From: Tidjanibacter sp.
GTDB lineage: Bacteria > Bacteroidota > Bacteroidia > Bacteroidales > Rikenellaceae
Assembly (NCBI GenBank): GCA_017503465.1
Contig: JAFVSY010000076.1
Span: 1-51,095 of the forward strand
DNA: 51,095 nucleotides
Reading direction: 5' to 3'
Positions 1 to 9,189 of this stretch are shown here, one piece after another. A program made the translations under genes and the position numbers. How positions within the stretch are numbered: the first letter of the stretch is position 1; the number at the start of each line of letters is the position of its first letter. The notes beneath the pieces were generated by a model. It saw only the letters and a list, made by a program, of their open reading frames with translations. It searched no databases and was not told where the DNA came from.

Positions 1-51
1 ATTTTGAATTTTGAATTTTGAATTCCAAATCAGACTGCTGACTGCTGAAAA
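1..51. repeat. 7-nt period AT-rich tandem array downstream of comF
   Basis: Three exact copies of ATTTTGA start at base 1 and are followed, still in 7-nt register, by degraded units (ATTCCAA, ATCAGAC, TGCTGAC, TGCTGAA). The array runs up to the comF stop codon and continues beyond the left edge of the window. It belongs to the class of intergenic heptad arrays seen at several other sites here. Confidence 0.75.
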
Positions 52-753
52 CTAATCTCTGTGTGCGGTGGCGAGGGTGGCTACACTGATGCGCACATCG
101 GGCACGCTGCGCAGGATGGCAAGGGCGCAAGAAGAGATGGTTGCACCCGTGGTGAAAACATCGTCCACGAGCAGGATGTGCTTGCCCGCAAGCCTCTCGG
201 GGTGGCGCACCGCAAAAATCTCCCTCACATTGTCCCAACGCTCCGAACTGCGCGTGAGCGTTTGGCTGGGGTTGTGGCGCGTGCGCACCACGTTGCCTAT
301 GGAGATTGGCACACCCAACACCGAGGCTATACCCTCCGCAATGTAGTCGGACTGATTGTAGCCACGGCGCAACTTCTTGCGTGGGTGCAGAGGTATGGGC
401 ACCACCACATCCACCCCGTGGAAGAGTTCGCCGGCGAGGAGGTCGTGGCCCACCCACTCGCCAAAACTACGTGCCGTGCGCCAATGACCGCGATATTTGA
501 AGTTGTGTATGGCCCTGCGCCAACCGCTTTCGGCGGAGGGGAAGTAGATGAGTGCGGAGGCTCGCTCCACAGGGACTATGCCCCAGAAAGTGCGGTAGAG
601 CGAGTTGTCCACATCGTGGGAGTAGCCTGTGAGTGGTGCTGTGAGCTTGCAGTGGGTACACACGCAGCTCTCGCCCTCGAGGAGCATAGCCCCACACACG
701 GGACACACCCGAGGCACAAAGAGTCCGATAAGGTCGCTAAAGAGATTTTTCAT
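52..753 (-). CDS. comF: ComF family phosphoribosyltransferase-like protein
   Basis: A 233-residue protein. The N-terminus carries a zinc-ribbon-like cysteine set (CPVC at residues 17-20, then C30, C32 and C35), and the C-terminal half has the phosphoribosyltransferase PRPP loop LLVDDVFTTGAT. This arrangement is typical of the ComF/GntX family, linked to DNA uptake in transformable bacteria but widespread elsewhere with no settled role. The ATG at 753 was chosen because the upstream in-frame extension reaches back into priA; from this start the gap to the priA stop is 31 bp, so the two genes are probably co-transcribed. Family assignment is firm, precise function is not. Confidence 0.9.
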   Translation of the reverse strand: MKNLFSDLIGLFVPRVCPVCGAMLLEGESCVCTHCKLTAPLTGYSHDVDNSLYRTFWGIVPVERASALIYFPSAESGWRRAIHNFKYRGHWRTARSFGEWVGHDLLAGELFHGVDVVVPIPLHPRKKLRRGYNQSDYIAEGIASVLGVPISIGNVVRTRHNPSQTLTRSSERWDNVREIFAVRHPERLAGKHILLVDDVFTTGATISSCALAILRSVPDVRISVATLATAHRD

Positions 754-784
754 AGACACACACAACGCCCACACTGTTTTTCCA

Positions 785-3061
785 CTACTGCGGGTCCACA
801 TTCACCGCCACCGCAATGCGCCTTACCACCTTGTCGCGAGCAAACTCCACAAGGGCCTCGCGGATAAGACTCTTGACCTCCGAGGGTGAGCGACCTCGCT
901 CAATGCGCACCACAATCTCCATAAAGAAGTTTTCGGCCGTGCGCCCAACGGGTGGGATGTGGGCATCGGTAACGGCTTCGGGACCAATGAGTTCTTTCAG
1001 ACGAGAAGCCAACCTGCGGGCTCCGTGGAGCAGCAGTTCATAGGAGTTGTACTTGAGCGACAACACCACCAATCGGGCGAAGGGCGGATAGCCGAAGGCC
1101 TCTCGGTCGCGCATCTGACTGCAAAACATTGCGTAGTAGTCGCCACGTGCGGCCTGACGTATGGTTGTGTTCTCGGGCTGTGAGGTTTGTATGATTGTGC
1201 GCCCACGGTCGTCCTTTCGCCCCGCACGGCCCGCAATCTGTACCAGCGTTTGGAAGGTGCGCTCATCGGCACGGAAGTCGGGACGGGAGAGCAGATTGTC
1301 GGCATTGAGTACGCCAACGACCGACACACCCTCAAAATCAAACCCTTTGGTTATCAGAGTTGTGCCAACGAGGATATCGGTCTGCCCACTCTCAAAACTA
1401 TTGATGATGGAGCGCATACGCCCACCCGAAGAGGCGGTGTCGCCATCGAGCCTTGCCACCCTTGCCGTGGGAAACAACTCCTGCACGGCCTCCTCGATTT
1501 TTTCGGTACCGAAACCCTGCGGTTGTGGCTCAGCGGTGTGGCACGAGGGGCACTTGGTGGGGGCTGTGGAGGTGTAGCCGCAGAGGTTGCAACGCATCTT
1601 GCGGTCGCCCTTGTAGAATGTGAGGGTTACGCCACACTTGGGGCACCTACCACTCCATCCGCAGTCGGGACACTCTATGTAGGGGGCAAAACCACGCCTG
1701 TTTTGGAACAACATAACCTGCCGTCCTTCGGCCAAGGCTGCGCCTATCTCATCGGCCAACTCCTTGTTGATGTGCCCTCGTCGCTCGCCTCGCTTGGCAC
1801 TACGGATGGTGTCGGAAATCATCACCCAAGGCAACTCTCCCTCGCCATATCGTTCCCCCAGGGCCACGTAGCCATACTTGCCGATGCGTGCATTCTGGAA
1901 ACTCTCCAACGAGGGCGTGGCACTTCCGAGCACCGTTTTGGCACCGAGGTTGCTTGCCATCCACACAGCCGTATCGCGGGCCGAGAAACGTGGGGCACAA
2001 TCCTCCTGCTTGTAGCTGCGGTCGTGCTCCTCATCCACAATCACAAGGCCGAGGTTTGCCAATGGCAACAGTACCGCCGAGCGAGTACCCACAACGATGT
2101 GGCCACCCTCGCTACGCGAGAGTTTGATGTAGACCTCCGTGCGGGCACGTGGGGTGAGGTGGGAGTGGTAGACTGTGAGGTCGCCCTCAAAGGCCTCCGA
2201 CAGGCGACCTATGAGGTGTTCGGTGAGGGCCAATTCGGGCACCAGATAGAGCACCGAACGTCCCTCCTCAAGGGCTTGGGCCGCCAGCGATATGTAGAGT
2301 TCGGTCTTGCCACTGCCCGTAACTCCGTGGAGCAACACGGTGTTGTGGCGAGCGAGTTCGCTGTGGAGTTTATCAAGCGCCTGCTGCTGTGCCTCGGAGA
2401 GGTTGCGCCTGCGCTGGAGCGATGCGAGGTAGTGCTGTGGAGTACGTTCATAGAAGGTGGAGACCAACAGACCATCCTCAATGAGGTGGTTCACAATGGG
2501 TGTGGAGGCCGCAAGTGCCTTGCGGGGTACCTCGGCATCGAGTCGGTCGGTACCGGCCACCTCAAAGAACTCCATCATTGCGGCATAGCGGGCCTTGCGG
2601 CGTGGGAGCAACGCATCGAGAGCCTCCGAGAGGGCCTCCTCCTTGCGCAATGAGGGGGCAAGCGAAAGGTATTGCACCTCGCCCAACGAGAACACCCTCT
2701 CGGCAAAGAGGTCGTCGGTGGTAGCGGAGGGCTTCAGGAGCGATGGCAGAGCAGCCCTCATAACCTCACCCTCAGAGCACATATAGTAGTCGGCAATCCA
2801 CTCCCACAGGGCGAGTTGTTCGGCCGAGGCGAGAGGCTCACTGCGCACCACGCCCATAACCTCGCGAATCTTCTTGTAGGGTGGCCTTACGGTGTGTATG
2901 CGCTTGATTATGCCGGTATAGATTTTGGTCCCAATGGGCACCTCCACCCCACTGCCAACCGCAAAAAGGTCGGCCATATCGGGGGCTATGGCAAAGGTCA
3001 AAGGCCTCAAAGCGAGGGGCACAACTATGTCGGCATAAAGATTTTCCACCTTTGGATGCAA
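785..3061 (-). CDS. priA: Primosomal protein N' (replication restart helicase PriA)
   Basis: A 758-residue superfamily 2 helicase that reloads the replisome at stalled forks. Visible features are an N-terminal DNA-binding region, Walker A (HGVTGSGKTELY), the DEEH box (IVDEEHDRSYK), and a zinc-binding block made of four CxxC pairs (CPDC, CPKC, CNLC, CPSC) inserted in the helicase core, as in all PriA proteins. Length is normal for the family. comF follows 31 bp downstream. The 94-bp divergent region to the YitT gene contains a possible -7 element TACCTTCG at 3115-3122 on the plus strand, without a clear -33 partner. Confidence 0.97.
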   Translation of the reverse strand: MHPKVENLYADIVVPLALRPLTFAIAPDMADLFAVGSGVEVPIGTKIYTGIIKRIHTVRPPYKKIREVMGVVRSEPLASAEQLALWEWIADYYMCSEGEVMRAALPSLLKPSATTDDLFAERVFSLGEVQYLSLAPSLRKEEALSEALDALLPRRKARYAAMMEFFEVAGTDRLDAEVPRKALAASTPIVNHLIEDGLLVSTFYERTPQHYLASLQRRRNLSEAQQQALDKLHSELARHNTVLLHGVTGSGKTELYISLAAQALEEGRSVLYLVPELALTEHLIGRLSEAFEGDLTVYHSHLTPRARTEVYIKLSRSEGGHIVVGTRSAVLLPLANLGLVIVDEEHDRSYKQEDCAPRFSARDTAVWMASNLGAKTVLGSATPSLESFQNARIGKYGYVALGERYGEGELPWVMISDTIRSAKRGERRGHINKELADEIGAALAEGRQVMLFQNRRGFAPYIECPDCGWSGRCPKCGVTLTFYKGDRKMRCNLCGYTSTAPTKCPSCHTAEPQPQGFGTEKIEEAVQELFPTARVARLDGDTASSGGRMRSIINSFESGQTDILVGTTLITKGFDFEGVSVVGVLNADNLLSRPDFRADERTFQTLVQIAGRAGRKDDRGRTIIQTSQPENTTIRQAARGDYYAMFCSQMRDREAFGYPPFARLVVLSLKYNSYELLLHGARRLASRLKELIGPEAVTDAHIPPVGRTAENFFMEIVVRIERGRSPSEVKSLIREALVEFARDKVVRRIAVAVNVDPQ

Positions 3062-3155
3062 ATTTGATTGAATAATTTAGACAAAAATATGAAAAAATCG
3101 GGAGAAAAATGCGTACCTTCGTGGACGAAATACGAAATAATATTATTGACGCGTA

Positions 3156-4115
3156 ATGACGATTGCGAAATCAAAATTCAACGATGCGGCAAAGTTGGTT
3201 AGGGACTTTGTTATCATCACCCTCGGCGTGGCCCTCTATGCCTTCTCGTGGACAGGTGTGATTATGCCTGCCGATGGAGTTGGTGGTGGTGCCACAGGTT
3301 TTTCGCTGCTGGTCTACTATATGACCGGTGGAGCCAACGGAGGTGTGCCTATTGGTGTTACATTCATCATCTTCAATGCCATATTCCTCGGAATATGCGT
3401 GGTGTTGCTCGGAGCCAAGTTTGGCATCAAGACCATCTATGCCATTGTGGTAACCTCGCTGATGATGACTCTGTTTCAGGAGTTGTTGCCACCCGATGCC
3501 AACGTGCTCGGCCTGGCCGATGACCGCCTGCTGTCGTCAATCCTCGGCGGTGCCCTCTCCGGCATTGGCATTGCCACCTGCTTGCTTGTGGGCGGCAGCA
3601 CCGGAGGTAGCGACCTCATTGCGATGATTGTCTGCAAGTTCTACAACGTGAGCTACAGCCAGGTGGTTGTGGTTGTGGACATCTTCATCATCGGAGCCTC
3701 CTACTTCATCTTCCACGATTGGGCCACCACCATCTATGGTTTCATCGTTACGGCCGTGTTTGGCTACACCAGCGACCTGGTGCTGTCGGGCAACAAGCAG
3801 TCGTTGCAACTCTTTGTCTTCTCAAAGGACTACGCCAAAATTGCCGATATGATTACGATGCAACTCGGTCGTGGTGCCACCATCCTCGATGGCACCGGTT
3901 GGTACTCCAAGCAGCCTGTGAAGGTGGTGATGCTCATCTGCCGCAGGAGCGAGATGGGTATGATGATGCGCAGTATCAAGAGCGTGGACCCCAAGGCCTT
4001 CATCTCGGTGGCCAACGTTATGGGTGTCTATGGCGAGGGCTTCGACAAGTACAAAATGCCCAAGAAGGCGGGCGAAATCAAACCCGTCAAACACAACAAC
4101 GACAGCTTGGTTTAG
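3156..4115 (+). CDS. YitT family membrane protein
   Basis: A 319-residue integral membrane protein. The first 210 or so residues contain about six hydrophobic segments with glycine-rich stretches (GVGGGATGFSLL, LVGGSTGGSDLIA) typical of the YitT/DUF161 domain, and the last 100 residues form a soluble domain matching DUF2179. The substrate of the family is not established; a transport role is often assumed. It stands alone between divergent priA and downstream metG. The stop codon lies inside the first units of a heptad repeat array. Confidence 0.88.
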   Translation: MTIAKSKFNDAAKLVRDFVIITLGVALYAFSWTGVIMPADGVGGGATGFSLLVYYMTGGANGGVPIGVTFIIFNAIFLGICVVLLGAKFGIKTIYAIVVTSLMMTLFQELLPPDANVLGLADDRLLSSILGGALSGIGIATCLLVGGSTGGSDLIAMIVCKFYNVSYSQVVVVVDIFIIGASYFIFHDWATTIYGFIVTAVFGYTSDLVLSGNKQSLQLFVFSKDYAKIADMITMQLGRGATILDGTGWYSKQPVKVVMLICRRSEMGMMMRSIKSVDPKAFISVANVMGVYGEGFDKYKMPKKAGEIKPVKHNNDSLV

Positions 4116-4139
4116 CCGTTAGCTGTTAGCCATTAGTGC
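4112..4139. repeat. 7-nt period array after the YitT gene
   Basis: Four successive units TTAGCCG, TTAGCTG, TTAGCCA and TTAGTGC in perfect 7-nt register. The first unit supplies the TAG stop of the upstream gene. The unit is related to the CGGCTAA/TGGCTTA units near 13310 and 18737 read on the other strand. Confidence 0.75.
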
Positions 4140-4213
4140 CACTATTGATTGGGTGTGGCAGCGGAGAAAAAAAATCAGAGTAAGAAACACGAAAAAACTA
4201 CATACATCAGACA

Positions 4214-6256
4214 ATGGAAACAAAGAAAGAATACAAAAGATATTTGGTAACATCGGCACTTCCCTATGCCAACGGCCCCGTGCACATCGGCCACTTGGCG
4301 GGTGTGTATGTGCCTTCGGACATCTACGTGCGCTACCTGCGCTTGCGCGGTAGGGACGTAGTGTGGGTGTGCGGTAGCGACGAGCACGGTGTGCCCATCA
4401 CCATCAAAGCACGCAAGGAGGGTGTAACCCCACAGGACGTGGTGGACAAGTACAACGACATCATCAAACGCTCCTTTGAGGGCCTCGGTATCTCGTTCGA
4501 CATCTACTCGCGCACAACCTCACCCACCCACTACCAAACCGCCTCGGAGTTCTTCCGCACCCTCCACGAGAAGGGTATCTTCACCGAGGCCACCTCGCAG
4601 CAGTACTACGATGAGGAGGCCAAAACCTTCCTCGCCGACCGCTACATCACCGGCACCTGCCCCCACTGCCAAAGCGAGGGTGCCTATGGCGACCAGTGCG
4701 AGAAGTGTGGCTCCACACTCAACCCCACCGACCTCATCAACCCCAAGAGTATGATTTCCGGCTCGGCTCCCGTGATGAAGGAGACCACCCACTGGTATCT
4801 GCCACTGGACAGGTATGAGGGCAAACTGCGTGAGTGGATTTTGGAGGGCCACAAGGAGTGGAAAACCAACGTCTATGGTCAGTGCAAATCGTGGCTCGAT
4901 ATGGGCCTTCAGCCCAGGGCCGTGAGCCGCGACCTCAACTGGGGTATCCCCGTGCCCGTGGAGGGTGCCGAGGGCAAGGTGCTCTATGTGTGGTTTGACG
5001 CACCCATCGGCTACATCTCCGCCACCAAAGACCTCACACCCGAGTGGGAGAAGTATTGGAAGAGCGAGGACACCAAGATGGTACACTTCATCGGCAAGGA
5101 CAACATCGTCTTCCACTGCATCGTGTTCCCCACAATGCTGATGGCCCACGGCGACTACATCCTGCCCGAGAATGTGCCCGCCAATGAGTTCCTCAACCTC
5201 GAGGGCGATAAAATCTCCACCTCCAAGAATTGGGCTGTGTGGCTCAATGAGTACCTTGAGGAGATGCCCGGCAAGCAAGACGTGCTCCGATATGTGCTCT
5301 GCGCCAACGCTCCCGAGACCAAGGACAACGACTTCACTTGGAAGGACTATCAGGCTCGCAACAACAACGAACTTGTGGCCGTGTTGGGCAACTTCGTAAA
5401 CCGTGCTCTGGTGCTCACCCACAAATACTACGGTGGTGTGGTACCCGAGGCAGGCGAACTCACCGACTACGACAAAGAAATCCTTGCCGAGTTGCCCAAA
5501 ATCAAGGTCGCTCTGGAGGAGAACATCGAGACCTACCGCTTCCGTGAGGCTCTCAAGGAGGCGATGAACATAGCCCGCTTGGGCAACAAGTACCTGGCCG
5601 ACACCGAGCCCTGGAAGGTGGTTAAGACCGACCCCGAGAGGGTTAAGACCATCCTCAATGTGGCTCTGCAAATCGTGGCCAACACCGCTGTGGCCATTGA
5701 GCCCTTTATGCCTTTCAGCGCAGAGAAGATTACCTCAATGCTGGCGGTGGATAGGCTCCAGTGGGATATGATTGGCCGTACCGACATTGTGCCCGCAGGA
5801 CACACCATCGGCAAGGCAGAGTTGCTCTTCGAGAAGATTGAGGACGAGGTGATTGAGCGTCAGGTGAAGAAACTTGCAGATGCCAAGGCTGCCAACCTCG
5901 CAGCCAACGCCGAGGTGCCCGAACAGAAAGAGAGCGTAACCTTTGACGATTTCGGCAAGATGGACATCAGGGTATCGACCGTGGTGGCTGCCGAGAAGGT
6001 TGCCAAGACCAAGAAACTCCTCAAACTGACGGTGGACACCGGCATCGACACCCGCACCATCGTGTCGGGCATTGCCGAATACTACACCCCCGAGGAGTTG
6101 GTGGGCAGGCAGATTTTGGTGCTCGTAAACTTGTTGCCGAGGGAACTCAAGGGTATCACCTCGCAGGGTATGATTTTGATGTCGGCCGACGCTACCGGCC
6201 GCCTCACCCTGCTGGCCCCCACCGACAAGGTGCCCAACGGCTCGCAGGTGGGATAG
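4214..6256 (+). CDS. metG: Methionyl-tRNA synthetase with C-terminal tRNA-binding domain
   Basis: A 680-residue class I synthetase that charges tRNA-Met. The HIGH motif is seen in [11 protein letters not shown], the KMSKS-type loop is KISTSKNW, and the zinc insert has CPHC and CEKC pairs. The last 110 or so residues (from about [14 protein letters not shown]) are a Trbp111/EMAP-like OB-fold that binds tRNA and promotes dimer formation. This two-part layout is usual for Bacteroidales MetG. It is followed by ilvE on the same strand after 96 bp; no riboswitch or leader structure is evident in the 98 bp upstream. Confidence 0.98.
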   Translation: METKKEYKRYLVTSALPYANGPVHIGHLAGVYVPSDIYVRYLRLRGRDVVWVCGSDEHGVPITIKARKEGVTPQDVVDKYNDIIKRSFEGLGISFDIYSRTTSPTHYQTASEFFRTLHEKGIFTEATSQQYYDEEAKTFLADRYITGTCPHCQSEGAYGDQCEKCGSTLNPTDLINPKSMISGSAPVMKETTHWYLPLDRYEGKLREWILEGHKEWKTNVYGQCKSWLDMGLQPRAVSRDLNWGIPVPVEGAEGKVLYVWFDAPIGYISATKDLTPEWEKYWKSEDTKMVHFIGKDNIVFHCIVFPTMLMAHGDYILPENVPANEFLNLEGDKISTSKNWAVWLNEYLEEMPGKQDVLRYVLCANAPETKDNDFTWKDYQARNNNELVAVLGNFVNRALVLTHKYYGGVVPEAGELTDYDKEILAELPKIKVALEENIETYRFREALKEAMNIARLGNKYLADTEPWKVVKTDPERVKTILNVALQIVANTAVAIEPFMPFSAEKITSMLAVDRLQWDMIGRTDIVPAGHTIGKAELLFEKIEDEVIERQVKKLADAKAANLAANAEVPEQKESVTFDDFGKMDIRVSTVVAAEKVAKTKKLLKLTVDTGIDTRTIVSGIAEYYTPEELVGRQILVLVNLLPRELKGITSQGMILMSADATGRLTLLAPTDKVPNGSQVG

Positions 6257-6352
6257 TCTGCAACCAACACCAACGAGGCCCACGATTTCCGAAAGGATTG
6301 GCACATTGGCAATAACCAAAAAACCTTAAAACCTATATACTACTACAACGAG

Positions 6353-7369
6353 ATGAAAGAGATTAAATGGCAAGAGCTCGGTTTTAGCTACGTAAAGACC
6401 GACTACAACGTGCGCTGCGTGTGGAAAGATGGCGCTTGGGGCAAGGTGGAGATTAGCGACAGCGAATACCTCCCCATCCATATGGCCGCCACCTGTCTGC
6501 ACTATGGCCAGGAGGTCTTTGAGGGCCTCAAGGCTTTCCGTGGCGTGGATGGCAAGGTGCGCATCTTCCGCTTGGAGGAGAACGCCAAACGTATGCAACG
6601 CTCGGGCGAGTATCTGAAGATGCAGGTACCCAGCGTTGAACTCTTTGAGGAGATGTGCGTGAAGGCCATTCAGGCCAACTCAGAGTACATTCCTCCCTAC
6701 GGCACGGGTGCTTCGCTCTACCTGCGCCCGCTGCTTATCGGCACAGGAGCACAGGTGGGTGTAAAGGAGTCCACCGAGTACACCTTCATCGTGTTCGTAA
6801 CCCCCGTGGGTCCCTACTTCAAGGAGGGCTTCAAGCCCATCACCGTAACCTTGGAGCGCATCTACGATAGGGCTGCACCTCGTGGTACGGGCCACACCAA
6901 GGTGGGTGGCAACTACGCCGCCTCCATCGGTTCCGGTTCAAGGGCCCACGCTGCAGGCTTTGCCAACTGCCTCTATCTGGACCCCAGCGAGAAGAAGTAC
7001 ATCGACGAGTTTGGTGCCGCCAACTTCTTCGGCATCAAGGATGGTGCCTACATCACGCCCGACTCCACCTCGGTGCTGCCTTCGATTACCAATATGTCGT
7101 TGCGCACGCTGGCCGAGGACCTTGGTCTGAAGGTGGAGAACAGGAAAATTCCCGTGGAGGAGTTGCCCACCTTTGAGGAGGTTGGTGCTTGTGGCACAGC
7201 TGCTGTGATTTCGCCCATCGGCCGCATCTTCGACCCCAAGACGGAGGAGTATGTTGAGTATGGCACCGAGGCAGGTCCTTGGAGCGTGAAGCTCTACACC
7301 CTGTTACAGGACATTCAATATGGCCGCACGGAGGACCCCCACGGCTGGATTACCTACGTGGAGGCATAG
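6353..7369 (+). CDS. ilvE: Branched-chain amino acid aminotransferase
   Basis: A 338-residue fold-type IV PLP enzyme that interconverts leucine, isoleucine and valine with their 2-oxo acids. The PLP lysine lies in GTGHTKVGGNYAAS, and the motif GTAAVISPIG marks the cofactor phosphate-binding end. Length and motifs fit the eukaryotic-like BCAT subgroup common in Bacteroidota. The last 165 bp are also present as a second copy at 8940-9104. A strong hairpin follows the stop by 21 bp, so ilvE probably ends its transcript there. Confidence 0.97.
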   Translation: MKEIKWQELGFSYVKTDYNVRCVWKDGAWGKVEISDSEYLPIHMAATCLHYGQEVFEGLKAFRGVDGKVRIFRLEENAKRMQRSGEYLKMQVPSVELFEEMCVKAIQANSEYIPPYGTGASLYLRPLLIGTGAQVGVKESTEYTFIVFVTPVGPYFKEGFKPITVTLERIYDRAAPRGTGHTKVGGNYAASIGSGSRAHAAGFANCLYLDPSEKKYIDEFGAANFFGIKDGAYITPDSTSVLPSITNMSLRTLAEDLGLKVENRKIPVEELPTFEEVGACGTAAVISPIGRIFDPKTEEYVEYGTEAGPWSVKLYTLLQDIQYGRTEDPHGWITYVEA

Positions 7370-7390
7370 GCCTGCGCCGTCGAGTCTACC

Positions 7391-7439
7391 AAACAGAAAG
7401 TAGGGTGTGTCTACTGCAGACACACCCTACTTTCTGTTT
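7391..7439. terminator. Bidirectional hairpin after ilvE (copy A)
   Basis: A perfect 22-bp inverted repeat (7391-7412 with 7418-7439) around a 5-nt loop. A-rich and T-rich ends on the two arms could serve transcripts from either side. The inner core GGGTGTGTCT/AGACACACCC is shared with hairpins at 9126, 24307, 37833 and 42045. Confidence 0.85.
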
Positions 7440-7456
7440 GAAGTCAGACCTACTCC

Positions 7457-7630
7457 CTACCTCAGGCGCAGAGGTAGAGTGGCTCGGATGTCGTCCGAGG
7501 CACTGCCGAGTGAGATTGTGAAGGCACCCTTCTCGGCACGCCAAGCGTGGACCTTGTCGTCGAAGAAACAGAAAGCCTCATAGGGGACCTCTATCTTCAC
7601 CCTCTTGCTCTCACCACACCTTTTGGCAAA
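7457..7630 (-). pseudogene. Remnant of a GH3 gene 3' end
   Basis: On the minus strand this encodes about 53 residues matching the C-terminus of the complete GH3 protein at 9190-11406, ending in the same residues LPLRLR and stop. Compared with that gene it has two amino-acid changes (L to F, A to V), one synonymous change and a deletion of about 11-12 nt, after which similarity collapses. It has no start, signal peptide or catalytic domain. The protein-altering changes fit a segment no longer under selection. Confidence 0.88.
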
Positions 7631-7743
7631 CCTGAGGTTGTGGGCCACCGTCGCTTGGGTGTCATTTGGGCCTCTGCCGACAAACCACCTTGCTTATTGG
7701 AGCGCTGTCCGTAGCGAAAACAAGGCTTCTGTGTCCTAATCAT

Positions 7744-8799
7744 CTACTCCATATACTGAAGATAGGAGTGGTCTGTTATGATCTTGTAATCGGCAACGTG
7801 AAGATTGAAAAACTTACCCAAACCCATATTGGGACTACACTCTAAAACCTTATTCTCTTTGGTGGCATTGTGATTACCAAAGCCGACAGTAAGACTCATA
7901 ACATCGGAGTTGAAATTGCCCTCGGACTTGAAGGCAACGTGTTTGTCACCACGTTTCGAGTACCAATAGGCGAAGCAGTTGCTAAATGTGCTGTGTCCAC
8001 CACCCCTCACAAGGAACCCTGTGCAGAACTCATCGCTATAACAAAAATCGTAGAAATTCGTATTGCGCTCGTCTATGAAACCACAACTCGTTTCGTAGTT
8101 TTCGTCCTCGGCATAATAGAGTGGATGTATGTTGCGCAAGCAGTTGGCTCCGCTACGGATGAGAAAGCCAACGTGAACACCACCTATGCGCATATTAGTA
8201 AAGGTGTTGTCGTAGCCCTCCACAAGCACACCAATACAGGCAGGCGTGCGGTTGCCCACAATGTTTACACTGTGAATATCCGCATCCGAAGATCCGCTAT
8301 TAGCACCACGCTTAATGTGGATGCCAAGCGTAACGTGTTTTATGGATGTGTTGCGGATGACCGTTTCACGACCGCTGTCTATCGACACACCCTTGGCTAC
8401 TCCGCTGCCGTCAATGACACCCCCATCAAGATAGTAGTTGCTACCCGCAACATAGACTGTGTTGAATGGATCCTTACCTCCAAGACGAATCATTGCCTCC
8501 TCGCTATCCCAGCCCTCCATAGCTTTGATGATGGCATAGTTTGACAACTCCAATGATACACTCTTTTTTGGGTCTGCCGGTGTGCATATTGGCTTGGAAA
8601 TCATATAAACGCCATCGGGGAAATAGATTGTGCGATTAGGATTGTTGTCGATGATTTTCTGAATGGCATCACTCACATCGCTCTTGCCGTCGCACTTTAC
8701 CTTCACGACTACATAGCCCTTCTCTTGGGGGCTTTGTGCCATCATCATTGAAGGCAACAAGATGACGGATATTAAAATTACAAGTTTGCGAATGTTCAT
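7744..8799 (-). CDS. Secreted right-handed beta-helix (pectate-lyase-like) protein
   Basis: A 351-residue exported protein; the ATG at 8799 gives a good signal peptide (MNIRKLVILISVILLPSMMM then AQ). The mature start, with DGKSDVSDAIQKIID and YFPDGVYMI, is characteristic of pectate-lyase-3/GH28-related beta-helix proteins, and short repeating N/G/S-rich turns follow (VIDGSGVAKG, NTFTNMRIGG). I see no certain catalytic set, so glycan lyase, hydrolase or binding roles are all possible. The gene is clearly richer in A+T than its neighbours and sits alone inside the insert bounded by the 7205/8940 direct repeats, which suggests acquisition from elsewhere. Confidence 0.8.
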   Translation of the reverse strand: MNIRKLVILISVILLPSMMMAQSPQEKGYVVVKVKCDGKSDVSDAIQKIIDNNPNRTIYFPDGVYMISKPICTPADPKKSVSLELSNYAIIKAMEGWDSEEAMIRLGGKDPFNTVYVAGSNYYLDGGVIDGSGVAKGVSIDSGRETVIRNTSIKHVTLGIHIKRGANSGSSDADIHSVNIVGNRTPACIGVLVEGYDNTFTNMRIGGVHVGFLIRSGANCLRNIHPLYYAEDENYETSCGFIDERNTNFYDFCYSDEFCTGFLVRGGGHSTFSNCFAYWYSKRGDKHVAFKSEGNFNSDVMSLTVGFGNHNATKENKVLECSPNMGLGKFFNLHVADYKIITDHSYLQYME

Positions 8800-8828
8800 A
8801 GCTTTGTTCTTTTTTGGTCGTAGTGCAA

Positions 8829-8859
8829 CAAAAATAGCAAGAAATATTGAGTTCCGCAA
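8829..8859 (-). promoter_or_regulatory. Putative Bacteroides-type promoter of the beta-helix gene
   Basis: On the minus strand TATTTTTG (8829-8836) fits TAnnTTTG, with TTG (8857-8859) 20 nt upstream. This leaves about 30 nt before the chosen ATG at 8799, so the insert carries its own promoter and the longer upstream reading frame would begin before transcription starts. Confidence 0.55.
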
Positions 8860-8939
8860 TGGAAATATAATACCTAAACGCTTTTTGAAGACACTTTGTC
8901 GGGAAGTGAGGAATTGTTGGGATTACGTCGCTACGCTCC

Positions 8940-9104
8940 GTGATTTCGCCCATCGGACGCATCTTCGACCCCAAGACGGAGGAGTATGTTGAGTATGGCA
9001 CCGAAGCAGGCCCTTGGAGTGTGAAACTCTACACCCTGTTGCAGGACATTCAATATGGGCGCACGGAGGACCCCCACGGCTGGATTACCTACGTGGAGGC
9101 ATAG
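8940..9104 (+). pseudogene. ilvE 3'-end fragment
   Basis: Encodes the last 54 residues of IlvE plus the stop codon, without the rest of the gene. The protein is identical to the functional copy, yet the DNA differs at seven positions, every one a synonymous third-base change. A neutral local duplicate should also show replacement changes, so this fragment probably came from an ilvE gene that had been evolving under selection in another strain or species. Confidence 0.9.
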
Positions 9105-9125
9105 GCCTGCGCCGTCGAGTCTACC

Positions 9126-9172
9126 AAACAGAAAGTAGGGTGTGTCGTTTGGACACACCCTACTTTCTGTTT
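9126..9172. terminator. Bidirectional hairpin after the GH3 gene (copy B)
   Basis: A perfect 21-bp stem (9126-9146 with 9152-9172) and 5-nt loop. The stem sequence equals that of copy A, but the loop is different and shorter. It lies 17 bp past the GH3 stop on the minus strand and is its likely terminator. Confidence 0.82.
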
Positions 9173-9189
9173 GAAGTCAGACCTACTCC

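Larger units (their letters stand above)
7205..7635. repeat. Direct repeat, copy A (ilvE 3' end, terminator, GH3 3' remnant)
   Basis: This stretch aligns with 8940-9375 in the same orientation. The offset is 1735 bp through the ilvE part and 1733 bp after the terminator loop, which is 2 nt longer here. It contains the functional 3' end of ilvE, the hairpin and a broken copy of the end of the GH3 gene. The match fades after about 7612, where some 11-12 nt are missing, and is lost near 7640. Together with copy B it brackets a 1.3 kb insert. Confidence 0.93.

Noticed and set aside
4116..4213. SAM or T-box-like leader ahead of metG
   Set aside because: Only 98 bp are available, they begin with a heptad array, and I could find no stable conserved stem.
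7641..8939. Insertion sequence or transposon
   Set aside because: No transposase, integrase, terminal inverted repeats or short target duplication; the long direct repeats are host-gene sequence.
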